A stretch of 64,000 nt of DNA from Brasenia schreberi. Lineage: Eukaryota; Streptophyta; Magnoliopsida; Nymphaeales; Cabombaceae. Location: assembly GCA_036023115.1 (NCBI GenBank), contig JAYKKT010000074.1, forward strand, positions 6,831,501 to 6,895,500, in the 5' to 3' direction. This document shows positions 11,766 through 21,263 of this stretch, in pieces. Under the pieces are notes generated by a model. The model saw nothing but the letters and a program-made list of their open reading frames with translations. It was not told where the DNA came from and did no database searches. The position numbers and the translations under genes were made by a program. Within the stretch, counting starts at the first letter, position 1, and each line of letters begins with the position of its first letter.

Positions 11766-13535
11766 TCATCCAGTCGAATCGGTGCTTCTGTTCTGAATTT
11801 TCTGGCTGCTAACTCTCTTAACCCTTTGAAGCCTAATTTGCTGCCTGAACTTAGCAATGAACTCATCAGCCTTCTTGTCAACTTCATCAGCGTTGATCTC
11901 TTTCATGGATTCTGATGCAATAGCTTCATTATCTGAATATTTCTCGTCATCTTCCTCTGCCTCCGCCTCTTCCTCTTCGTCATTATAATCACTATCATCA
12001 TCATTATCATTAACTACATCCTCATCATCGTCACCATCATCATCATCTTCTTCTCCATCATCAGTGTATGATGGTGCTTTTGCGCGACTCTTCAATTTCT
12101 CAACAAATTCTCTTGCCATCCTCCGGTTTCTCTGATATCTTTCGTACATTTCGGTCGATGGTGGAGGCGGTGGCGGTCGGAAGCTGGTTTTCCTGTGGGT
12201 TTTGTTTGCCAGTAATGCATCTGCTTCTCTGTTGTTCACTGTTCTCCTTGCAGACATGTACTTTTTGTCCCTATTTATCCTGGCTAGTTTTTCCTCTTTC
12301 CTGTTTTCAATTCCCTCGCTTTGTTGAATTATCTTGGGAACCACTGCATACTCACCATCCCCATTTTTTATATTGAACTCTTCCACTGTTCTTGGATCAA
12401 ACCCCCATTTTCTTCTTCCTTCTGTCCTTTCATCACCTTTTCTCAAATTCAAACTTTCGCATTTTCGAAACGCATCAATGGATTTTACTGCCAAGGAGCC
12501 TCCAAATGATTCTGAACGCTTCAAGTTTCTACTGAGATTTTCAGTATTGTATCTGTTAACAGGAGAATGGACACCATCCAAGGGAGAGGACACAGAGTCA
12601 TCTTCACTTTCTTGATCAGAAGTAGGGCTTGGAGACGGGGAAACAGAACCTGAAGATGGGATTGAAGAAGAAGCTAAACTCGAGGAACTCAGCTGGGATG
12701 ACCGAAAACTCAATGCAGGGAAATCCATAGTCTCGAGCTCCTGTAACTCGGATTCCGAATCCGAGTGTGGCAGAGAAGTCTGGGGAGAGGGGCATATGTC
12801 TTGCTTTACCACTAGCCTTCCTGATCTTGACCTCCACGGGATCGGTGAAGGGAAAACTACATCTGTAGCATGTGATCTTGAAAGGAGGGACATGGCATTT
12901 TCTCTTTTTGCATTTCTAATGCTATCTTCCACCCGAGAATTGACGGTGGCTAGAACGTCGGCCTCAGAGTCATGAACGGGAGGTATATCTCCCATCTCTG
13001 AAATGCAAGACTTTAAGCTCCTGACAGGAAGGAACAGAGGCTGATCATGGTGGTTGCTACCTTTTTCGGCCACCATGACCATCGACTCGCATGGAGAATG
13101 CAGAGAATTCCATGTTTGTATCTTATTAGTATCCCAGCCAGGATCATCTTCAAACTCATCCTCCAAAAAAACCGGCGAGACCTGAAGAAATCTCGATACA
13201 TAATTCTGCGTGGATTCGATTTGCACCTCGATTTCCTTCTCTATTTCGGCCTGACAGCGGCTGAAAAGACCATAAGAAAGTGCGGCGCCGATGAAAACGA
13301 GGCGCAGGAATTCCCAGCCTCTGTTGAAGATAATGTTATTAGTGAATGCAGATGACTCTGAGGAGCAAAATGGCAGCAGAGAAATTGCTAAAGTTATGAA
13401 TGCTCCTTTGGCGAGAAGTCCAGAATGCTTGCCATAGATGAGTTGTGCTTTTGAAAAAACAGTCCGTTGTGGTTGAGCAGGTAATTCTGGTATTTGGGGA
13501 GGCAAATTTAGCCGTTGCCCGTTTAGAGAGGCCAT
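11766..13535 (-). CDS. DUF761 domain protein with two N-terminal membrane segments
   Basis: A single uninterrupted frame encodes 589 residues. The C-terminus from about residue 550 reads DEVDKKADEFIAKFRQQIRL, the signature of DUF761 (Pfam PF05553), a plant-specific family of unknown function. Two hydrophobic segments lie near residues 41-60 and 73-93, suggesting membrane anchoring with the long remainder on one side. The middle is serine/proline-rich and disordered. A RPPPPPP tract lies near 453-459, and an almost purely Asp/Glu tract covers about 492-537. This layout (paired N-terminal hydrophobic segments, disordered middle, proline run, short C-terminal DUF761) is typical of the family. 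The ATG at 13535 is the first in frame and directly precedes a normal N-terminus. No intron is needed. The biochemical role is unknown. Confidence 0.9.
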   Translation of the reverse strand: MASLNGQRLNLPPQIPELPAQPQRTVFSKAQLIYGKHSGLLAKGAFITLAISLLPFCSSESSAFTNNIIFNRGWEFLRLVFIGAALSYGLFSRCQAEIEKEIEVQIESTQNYVSRFLQVSPVFLEDEFEDDPGWDTNKIQTWNSLHSPCESMVMVAEKGSNHHDQPLFLPVRSLKSCISEMGDIPPVHDSEADVLATVNSRVEDSIRNAKRENAMSLLSRSHATDVVFPSPIPWRSRSGRLVVKQDICPSPQTSLPHSDSESELQELETMDFPALSFRSSQLSSSSLASSSIPSSGSVSPSPSPTSDQESEDDSVSSPLDGVHSPVNRYNTENLSRNLKRSESFGGSLAVKSIDAFRKCESLNLRKGDERTEGRRKWGFDPRTVEEFNIKNGDGEYAVVPKIIQQSEGIENRKEEKLARINRDKKYMSARRTVNNREADALLANKTHRKTSFRPPPPPPSTEMYERYQRNRRMAREFVEKLKSRAKAPSYTDDGEEDDDDGDDDEDVVNDNDDDSDYNDEEEEAEAEEDDEKYSDNEAIASESMKEINADEVDKKADEFIAKFRQQIRLQRVKRVSSQKIQNRSTDSTG

Positions 13536-15169
13536 GAAAACAAATCTGAAAGGCTCACAGTTGCAGATGGAAAGAGAAATAAAGAGAATGAGAGAACGAA
13601 AGAAGAGAGAGGCGATTGCTAGATGAAGAAGACTTGAGGGGTAAGGAAATGGATAAGGTAAAGGAGAAAGCTTATGTGGCCATCAAACAATTCAAAATTC
13701 CATGAACTCTGTCATCTTTCGCTGTAGATTTTGGTGACTGTGACTAAGCTGCACTTTACAGTGAATGTTACGCAACTAACCAAGCAATGAAAGAAAATTG
13801 ACTAAAACAACTAGTGGTTCATGGTTCACAATTTGCACCAGAAGACATGGCTTTCCCCAGTGGGTGGTGGACTCTGAAAGAACCTTCATGTTTAAAGGTC
13901 ATGATTTCAATACTCGTGGGTGTGCAACTCTGCCTGAACCCAGGTTGCCAATGAAGAAATTGTTTCAGAATCAGGCGGTCACGTTCTGAGAAAGTGGAAA
14001 AGAATTTGATGTTTCTTGGTAGGGATGCCTCGTGCTGATGAAGGGAATAAAGCGTTTAGCAAATGCATCAAGTATTCCAAGCTACAACGTGCATTCAACC
14101 TACTGGGTGTCGGTGGGGGCACTGACTCTGTGTGTGTGTGAGAGACGCAGAAACACGTCCAGAACCAGGAGTTCACGACTCCAATGTTGTAGTTCCTGCT
14201 TTAATTTGCAAAATTCATGGAACTTTTAGGTCTGGAACTCTATGCCGTGAAATATAAAGCCAATTCATAATACTGATCTAATACATAATATTGAATCATT
14301 CACCATCTCATGGTGCTTCGAATATGATTGAAAAGGAAGAAAAATAAAGAAAGAGAAAAGAGGATGAGAGAGCCAATTCAAAGATGTTTTTAATGATTTG
14401 GTGATGTATTTCATTGATTTGAATTATTTGATGTATTTTTTTATCGTTTATTTGATGTATTGATTTTATTTTAAGTAGAAATCAAAAAAAAAAAACGAGG
14501 TTAAGTTGTCTCTTTCATTGGAGAGACGGTTCTCTGCCACATTTTAAGTCAAAAACTTGATATAATTTTTTTCATATATTTCTTGATTAATTTTCTTTTA
14601 TTTTTTATTCTTATTATTGTTATTATTATTCTTTTCTTTTTATTGATTTTATTTTGGTTCTTCTCATTTTTTTCTTAGACGAGATTCATAAGAATATATA
14701 TTGTTTAGTTGCAAAGAAGGCAACCAAGTGAGAGAGAAGTGCTAAATGGGTTATGAGAGGAAAGAGAAAGCGGTGAAAGGCAATTTTGATATTTTTTTAA
14801 AAAGAAGAGTATTTAGATAATAAAGAAGAGTGCAGATGTAGTAAATACCTAAATGAAAACCAAAACCTTTTTCAAACACTAAGTTGGGGCCGATTAAGTG
14901 GATTTTTAGTCATCCTCCTGATCCATTCCACCTCTACGCCGCTCATGATTTCCCAATATAAAAAAAGCGTAAAGGTGGTGCCATGGCGGACACGCAAGCG
15001 ACGCATGAATGCCGGCCCAACTTTGGGTTAATCGATCTGGATTTGGATTGCAATGACCCTAAGCTGGATAATATCACATTAAAATAACTGATTATTAACG
15101 AAGGGCATCAAGGTTAATTAAGGTTGGTGAAGGAAGACTTTAGGTAGACGAAGAGTCATTTTATTTACA
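13536..15169. other. Gene-free stretch upstream of the DUF761 gene
   Basis: The first ~150 bp is the likely 5' leader and promoter of the DUF761 gene, with GA-rich sequence at 13560-13640 typical of plant leaders. Beyond that I see only AT-rich sequence (14280-14900) and small open frames without domains. A weak tRNA-like B-box (TTTCAATACTC, near 13907) resembles the SINE at 41040-41162 but is too short to call. Confidence 0.35.
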
Positions 15170-15282
15170 TAATTTGGAAGTAGGGCGCACTCAAGGCGTT
15201 GGGCAGGGTTCTCGACTCCTATCATGGCTGGCCTCGATTTCGACTCCCATGGCGTGCATACTGGTTTTGGCCATCCATAGCA

Positions 15283-15393
15283 TTAGCTCAATGGCAGCAC
15301 ACTCTAGCACTATTGTTGCTGGTGGAGAGTTTGACTCCCAGAGGGTGCATGTGTGAGTGTGGGTGTATTAGGCTTCAACCTCCTCTTGAAAGT
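15283..15393 (+). mobile_element. tRNA-related SINE body (family A, copy 1)
   Basis: Internal RNA polymerase III boxes are present at tRNA-like spacing (44 bp from box start to box start). The sequence aligns with 24066-24165 (plus) and the reverse complement of 25205-25320. All three share a TAGCTCAA/TAGCTGGG A box, GTTGTTGCTGGTG, a B box and CTTCAACCTCCTCTTG. Confidence 0.6.
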
Positions 15394-15764
15394 TGTGACA
15401 TAAATGAAGATGTTGAGATGGATGAGTAGTCATACAAGAAAAGACCGTATACATAATGAAGTTATTAGAAACAAATTAGGAGTGGCACCAATAGAGGATA
15501 AAATGAGAGAATATCGTTTAAGATGGTTTGTACATATATAAAGAAGATCAAAGGAAGAACGTGTAAGAAGGTATGAAAATTAAATTTGGAAAGTATTAAA
15601 AGAGGTAGAGGATGACTACAAAAGTGTTGGAAAGAAACAATAAAGAATGATCTAGCTTAGTGTGAGTTAAATGCTAACATGGCATATGATAGAGATATGT
15701 GGAAACAAAGAATCTATGTAGCCGACCCTGTCTAGTACGAGAAAAGGCTTAGTTGTTGTTGTTG
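15394..15764 (+). mobile_element. RTE LINE 3' fragment
   Basis: The fragment corresponds to the last ~370 bp of the longer LINE at 48258-51030. Shared features include the translated block [13 protein letters not shown], then [12 protein letters not shown], the VADPV terminus and TTAGTTGTTGTTGTTG at the end. Stops interrupt it. It is 5'-truncated and joined to a SINE body. Confidence 0.85.
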
Positions 15765-15780
15765 TAATTTGGATGTAGGG

Positions 15781-16378
15781 TACAGTTTTGATATTAAAGA
15801 AAAAGAGTGCGTGGATAGCGAAAAGAGTGTGCAATAGATGACATTAAGAAAAAAGAAAATGAGTATAGACCAGGTTGTTTGGGTTGGCTTACATGCCCTT
15901 TGAGCAAATTGGGAGCATGAGGAGTTGCATTTTCTACAAATTAACTGGCGATTATATGACACAAAAACCTGACAGGAACACAAAAGTCCATGGCCAATCG
16001 AAATGACACGAAAAATATCCATCTTTGAGTGTTTTGACACGAACATGAGATGACACGATGCAAGTGTCACTCATTAATGCGACATTGCTGGTAATTTTAA
16101 AAGAACACGAAAATTCAATAGAAAAACGGCTTGAAAATCCTGCTTGTGTCCATCATGATGACAGAGTAATTCGACCGTGTTCAGTATGTGTAGCTGACTT
16201 CACGATACGAGACGTCCCCATAGAAGCAAGACCTGAAACACGGAATCCAGCCCTACCAAGGAGGTCGGAACTGGATCTGGATCTGTCTTAGACTCGGTAC
16301 GACGGTACCCAAAGTAAGCTGCAGGCCTGCACCCTGCTTGCAGGGAGAAAGAGAGAGAGAGCGAGCGGGCGAGCGAGC
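15781..16378 (+). other. 5' flank and leader of ARPC5
   Basis: No other gene is seen. GA-rich sequence (16347-16372) immediately before the ARPC5 start is likely 5' UTR. A short GC-rich self-complementary block (GCAGGCCTGC, 16321-16330) precedes it. I could not define a TATA box. Confidence 0.35.
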
Positions 16379-19300
16379 ATGGAAGCAGACAACGCGGAAG
16401 CAATCATCACGAGAATTGAGAACAAGTCCCGCCAAATTGAACGTTTGCTCAAATTGTGAGTACCCTCTTTTCGTCCCTCCCTCAATCTTTTTGTGTGTGG
16501 ATTTCGAGGAAACAAAAATACAGTTTCAAATCTGTTTTCTAAATCCTCTGTCATCCACACCGTCTGCACCTTTTTTTATGATATGGAAATAGATCGAAGC
16601 CCGTGGATGCACTCAGGACGGCCCTTGAAGGGTCCTTGCCGAAAACCATGGACGAGAGATGCAAGGTTCGTCCTCAATCGCTTATGCTTTTATTTTTCGT
16701 GTAATTCGCTATGAATGATATGTGGATAATGCAAATTTTAAGTGGATTTAGGGTTTTGTTGGTCCTTGAAACAATGATGGACGTTTCCTTGATCGATCTC
16801 TTCCGAAGTAAGTGGTGGTTTGGGTCGTTCGAGCGTGTTAAGTTTAGTTTTGGCCTTTCTGTCTTTGTAATAGCTTTTCTTCGTGCTTTAGGCGTTTTCC
16901 GGATTCAAGATTTCGTTCTAATAGAAGGTTTCTGAGAGAATTTTGAGTATCCAGTGTAGGTCATAAATGGCCTCATACTTCGTCGAAAGTATAGTTCTTG
17001 ATGACTTTGCTATGTTTTTCTTAATGTAGTGGTCGGTGGAGTTGGGATCCTGTTAGTAGTCGAGACTGAAAGTGCAGAGAGATTTGGTTTAGCAAATATT
17101 TCATTTTGATCACGAGTCTTGTTTTGTCTGTTCAAATTCATGTTATAGAGGCGCTTGGGCACCATGGTGGTAGCTTGATTATATTCAGTTTCAGGCATGC
17201 TGGCCGCCTAATATGAGCTGAATTATGATCAATTTCTTGTAAACAAATTGTGTGTTGCGTGTACTTAGCAACATTGATTTTGTTGAATTGGTTTGAACAC
17301 GTTTTCTTTTTCGCACGTGGAACCCTTAAACGACTGTTTTGGTTGAGTGAAGGCTTTACGAAAGGAAATTCTTGTTGTAAATTAGGTAAACAAAGAGGTT
17401 TACTAAGTATTTGGAGCTGCAATTTCGTTGTACTTAAAACTTGAAAGTCCAAAAGAATTTCTCCTTAAAAGACTCAATATAGTCACTGTTATATTTTCTC
17501 TGTTAAAGTCATCCTCTATTTGAAACTATAAAGTTCGATCTTGCTCTTTGGAATTGAATGCTGATGTGTTACAAGACAGAGCTCAATGACAACTAAGAAC
17601 CCATGTAGTTGATGCCACTTAGCGTGGGAAAAACTTACTTTTGGTGCAAGGGCATCCTCTAAACGTGTTTGGCTATCGTGGTTTTGGTTTACAACTTTCC
17701 CATTCATTTTCTAGCAATACTGGTCATTGCAAACTTTACAAATCAGGGTGATGCGGTATTCTGTTTTATCACTTGTGTTGGATAGGCTGGTTAATATGCG
17801 CATGCACACTTGTTCCACGTACGGGATACGTGGCTTAAGGGGTGAAGTTTTTCAGCTAAATTGTTTGATTTCTCATGTTTGTATGGCTTGTATCCTCTAT
17901 TCCCCTTCATTGTCCACTTAACACTAGTAATATAACTGTAAATCGCATATTGCTTTTGTGGTTCTCTTAACGGCTTGATGTTCTGAATGTCATTTGCTTT
18001 GGTACTTAATTTTGTTCTTTCTTTTGCATAGCCTTCAAACTTCTTCTCGTGTTTTGCAGTCTGCAAACTGGATTGTGGTACATCGTGCCATGATGGCCAT
18101 CAAAGATGTTGATGCGTTGTTCTCCTCTTTAGATGCAGAATACTATGACATCTTAATGAAGTAAGTTTCTACTGTCTTTTTCTAGAGGTGTTATCTGTTA
18201 CCTGATTACATGTACTATGATTCCCCCTGGAGATCACGAAATCCAGCTAGCAGTTTCTGAACTTGGATACCACTTTGTTTGTGAAAGTTTGGCAATGATT
18301 GAAGATGGAGGTTTAACATTTCACCATGACATTGTTTGCTGTCCTAAGGAGTGCTTTATACAGAAATAATCATGATTTGCGAAAATTTTCTTCCATGATT
18401 GGATGTTTACGTTTCCATTCAGAGAGGGCTGAACAACACGGTTTATGAAAGTCATTTAAGATGATTCAATTGTTTTAGTGGAAGGGGACTTTGTGCAATT
18501 TGTTTTAGTTGACGGAAATCTTGAACTGTATATGAGCATGGTCAAATGACACGGGCTTTGGTCTGCTTGCGTACTTTGCTAGTCTTTCATCTGGATGGTC
18601 TGTGGGGTAAAAACCTGCATGCAGCAACTATTTTCATCTGGATAAATTTAGAACTATCCTCTTTGTGACGATGTTGACCCCTCTTGGCATGCCCCCTCTT
18701 TAGGACCATCATCCACATGGAATGAGTGCACCACTGCCAAATTTATCTCGATGTTGTATTCTTGGTTATTTCTTGTTTCAAATGTTTCTAGACAGACGCA
18801 AGAGGTCCATTCAACCATGAACTGAGCATGTCCATATATCGATAATCCTTCATGATGATTATAAAAGATAGGCGTTAGTATAAATTATACTTGACTTTTC
18901 GGACACCAAAACTAGCTTGCATTTGAGGCTAAAGCTTTCCCAGAAAGTAATTGAAAGCTGTACACCCATAGTTTGGTTGTGCAGACGTCATAGGATTCTA
19001 TGTCCCCAAAAGAGAAAATTCACGAACAATGAAAGTCCTCTCTCTCTCTCTCTCTTGGATGGGTCAAGATAGCGCAATACATGGCTTGTGATCAATAAGG
19101 TAAACAAGATACATAAGCACCATTTGAAGGAGTCAATCACCCTTAAATTTGAAAGGATCTTTGTCAATTTATTAGTTGCGTTGGCGCCTTCTATGTTCAT
19201 CATGTAATGGCTAAATGAAATTGAAAAGCAAACCAATTGCATGATGTACATGATATAGGTAAGATGGTAGAACCAATATAGGGTAAAGAAGCATGCTTGT

Positions 19301-19777
19301 TGTTTGAAGTGAATCAGTCTTCCAATTTTTAGCTTTACAAGAGGTAGCACGCTCCTTCTCTCCCTTTCACTTTTGGCCTTTTGCTGATAGAATAAAATGA
19401 TAAGTCTCCTTCCTTGAATATATATATATATGTTTGAGCGCATAGTGTATGTGGTAGAAAAAGTTGAAATATCAAGATTGAAGAAAAGATAAAAATAGAA
19501 GTGTGTGAAAGAATTTGATTTCCCTTTTGTAGCAATCGTTTATTGGCACTAGCAATCTTTTTGAAATCAGTTGATGATGTCTTGCCCATATTCCAGACTA
19601 TTGAAACAAATTTTTACATTAGCATGGCTGCCATGATACAGGTATCTATACAGAGGCTTGGCTACTGGAGACCGACCTACATGTGATCAATGCCTCCGGA
19701 TACATGAGAAATTGACCGAGAGAGCGGGTTTAGGATGTATCCTGCGTGCCCTTGCAGACACTACAAATACTGTCTGA
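16379..19777 (+). CDS. ARPC5: ARP2/3 complex subunit 5 (p16-ARC, CROOKED orthologue)
   Basis: Exons at 16379-16455, 16593-16665, 18060-18160 and 19642-19777 join in phase to 387 nt, giving 128 residues plus a stop. All donors are GT and all acceptors AG. The protein matches plant ARPC5 almost end to end: MEADNAEAIITRIENKSRQI, then ALEGSLPKTMDERCK, ANWIVVHRAMMAIKD, YYDILMKYLYRGLATGDRPT, CDQCLRIHEKLTERAGLGC and a C-terminal DTTNTV. Arabidopsis ARPC5 is of similar length. As part of the seven-subunit ARP2/3 complex it nucleates branched actin filaments; mutants in this subunit give distorted trichomes. Introns 2 (1.4 kb) and 3 (1.5 kb) are AT-rich and hold no recognised gene. The start agrees with the conserved EADNAEAI block, and a few extra N-terminal residues seen in some orthologues are absent. 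Nothing suggests it is broken. Confidence 0.95.
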
Positions 19778-20785
19778 ATCTACATCTGGGGGAGAAGACA
19801 TGGCTCACCCGTGCTGTTGCACCCCCTGCTTAGAGAGAGAGAGAGGCAGAGAACATTCTGACTGTAGTGATAATAGAATGTCTTGTTATGTATATGTGTA
19901 TTATTTGACTCTAGCAATACTCGCCCGGTTCCTATCACCATTCGGAATTTAAATTGGATGACAATAGTTCTAGGATGAGTGACCTCTTCGAGAGTCCTTG
20001 TATCTGACTTCTCTAGCCGATCCCATCTAGTGTAGCGAAAGGCAAGGCATGGTTAAGATGAAGGAATGCTACAGTCTATACTAACTGTATCTAGCCAAAC
20101 TTTGACTTCTCATCCATTCTCTACTCTCATACACACTCACACACGCAGAGAGAGTGTGTTGGTTTTCTGCTATGCATGCGTCAGTATACGTGCCTCAAAA
20201 TGGTAATCTGAACCCTCAATTAGGGCGGGCAAATGAGTTGCACCAACTGAACATCAGTGATGGATGTAGAAAATCTTTTGAGTGGGATTTATAGCCCACG
20301 GTATCAGCTATGGACTAAACATTCTCCCTTGAAAAAAAAAAGGTGGGGAGACATCTTAGGGTTGGGTGAGTAGCCCATGGGTCAGGCTAATAGCCCAAAA
20401 ATGATGCCTGTTGCTGGCCCAAGGATATCAGATCCCTGACCAGTTTATTCGCTTTATGGGGGGCTTCAATTATCGCTATATCAGAAACGGGAAAATGCAC
20501 TTGTAGGGGGTATTGCTTCATTCCTTATGAAGGAATTGCAATCGACCGGCGAGATTAGACAATACGCATGTGCATACACTATTCCGAGAAAGAAAGAGTG
20601 GTGTGCCAACCGATCCCATTGCCTCGCCTTAAGTGAGCAAGTTCACATCTTGACAAGCACCTGCCGATGGCTTATAGAAAGTCATATTGGAAAGTAGGGC
20701 TTCAACAGTTCAACCCGACGTTCACTCTCTGGCATGTGACCACCCGGGGTTTACCTCGAGAGGAGGGTGCCTCGTCCTAAGAACC

Positions 20786-20788
<3 letters not shown>
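19778..20788. other. Region between ARPC5 and the HD-Zip gene
   Basis: Contains the ARPC5 3' UTR and an RTE 3'-tail relic at about 20013-20055. Unassigned sequence at 20230-20780 looks repeat-like (for example TTTATAGCCCACGG and TAGCCCATGG words) but I could not place it in a class. No gene recognised. Confidence 0.35.
20013..20055 (+). mobile_element. RTE LINE 3'-tail relic
   Basis: AGCCGATCCCATCTAGTG followed by GCGAAAGGCAAGGCATGGTT resembles the terminal AGCCGACCC..TCTAGTATGGGAAAAGGCTTAG of the RTE copies elsewhere in the window. Only the extreme 3' end is present and it has diverged. Confidence 0.5.
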
Positions 20789-20821
<33 letters not shown>

Positions 20822-20838
20822 TAAGGAGAGAGAGAGAG
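20789..20838. repeat. (AT)n then (GA)n microsatellite
   Basis: About 15 AT units followed, after a few bases, by a GA run. It sits at the outer edge of the first copy of the 3' tandem duplication. Confidence 0.9.
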
Positions 20839-20840
20839 AC

Positions 20841-21263
20841 AGGAAGAAAACTTATCATTTTTTTTACAATTATGACAAAAATTGGGCTACACATCTTTCA
20901 TGTAAAAGAGAAAGAAAGAGGGCAAATCTTAGACTAATCTGTCTCTGGATGCCTACGGATACACATATGGTAAGGAAACAGAGGAATTGAACGGAAGGCT
21001 CCACCGGTGAAAATAGGCTCTCCCTCTCTTCTATCATCGAGAGAGAGAGAGAGAGGAAGAAAACTTATTATTTTTTTACAATTATGACAAAAATTGGGCT
21101 ACACATCTTTCATGTAAAAGAGAAAGAAAGAGGGCAAATCTTAGACTAATCTGTCTCTGGATGCCTACGGATACACATATGGTAAGGAAACAGAGGAATT
21201 GAACGGAAAACCAATAAAAAGAAAGGCTCCACCGGTGAATAGGCTCTCCCTCTCTTCTATCAT
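20841..21263. repeat. ~200-bp tandem duplication in the 3' flank of the HD-Zip gene
   Basis: Copy A (20841-21038) and copy B (21054-21263) are nearly identical and offset by 213 bp. They differ by one T in a T run, one C/T change, and a 13-bp segment (ACCAATAAAAAGA) present only in B. Copy B begins at the HD-Zip stop codon region, with coding sequence at 21260 and above. The duplication has therefore copied the start of the 3' UTR and the last codon. GA runs flank both copies and may have promoted unequal exchange. Confidence 0.92.

Larger units (their letters stand above)
15170..15780 (+). mobile_element. Composite SINE plus RTE 3' end flanked by a 16-bp target duplication
   Basis: TAATTTGGAAGTAGGG at 15170-15185 recurs with one mismatch at 15765-15780, immediately after the TTG-repeat tail of an RTE fragment. 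Between these copies lies a tRNA-like SINE body (A box TAGCTCAATGG at 15284-15294, B box AGTTTGACTCC at 15328-15338). From about 15394 it joins the last ~370 bp of an RTE LINE. The duplication encloses both parts, so they probably integrated as one unit. Sequence 15186-15283 is also inside the unit and is unassigned; it holds further TCGACTCC words. Confidence 0.65.

Noticed and set aside
12068..12615. Plus-strand open frames within the DUF761 gene
   Set aside because: Antisense shadows of the well-supported minus-strand coding frame.
13870..13945. Possible family-B SINE fragment (AAGGTCATGATTTCAATACTC)
   Set aside because: Resembles the B-box region at 41090-41110 but has no A box or tail.
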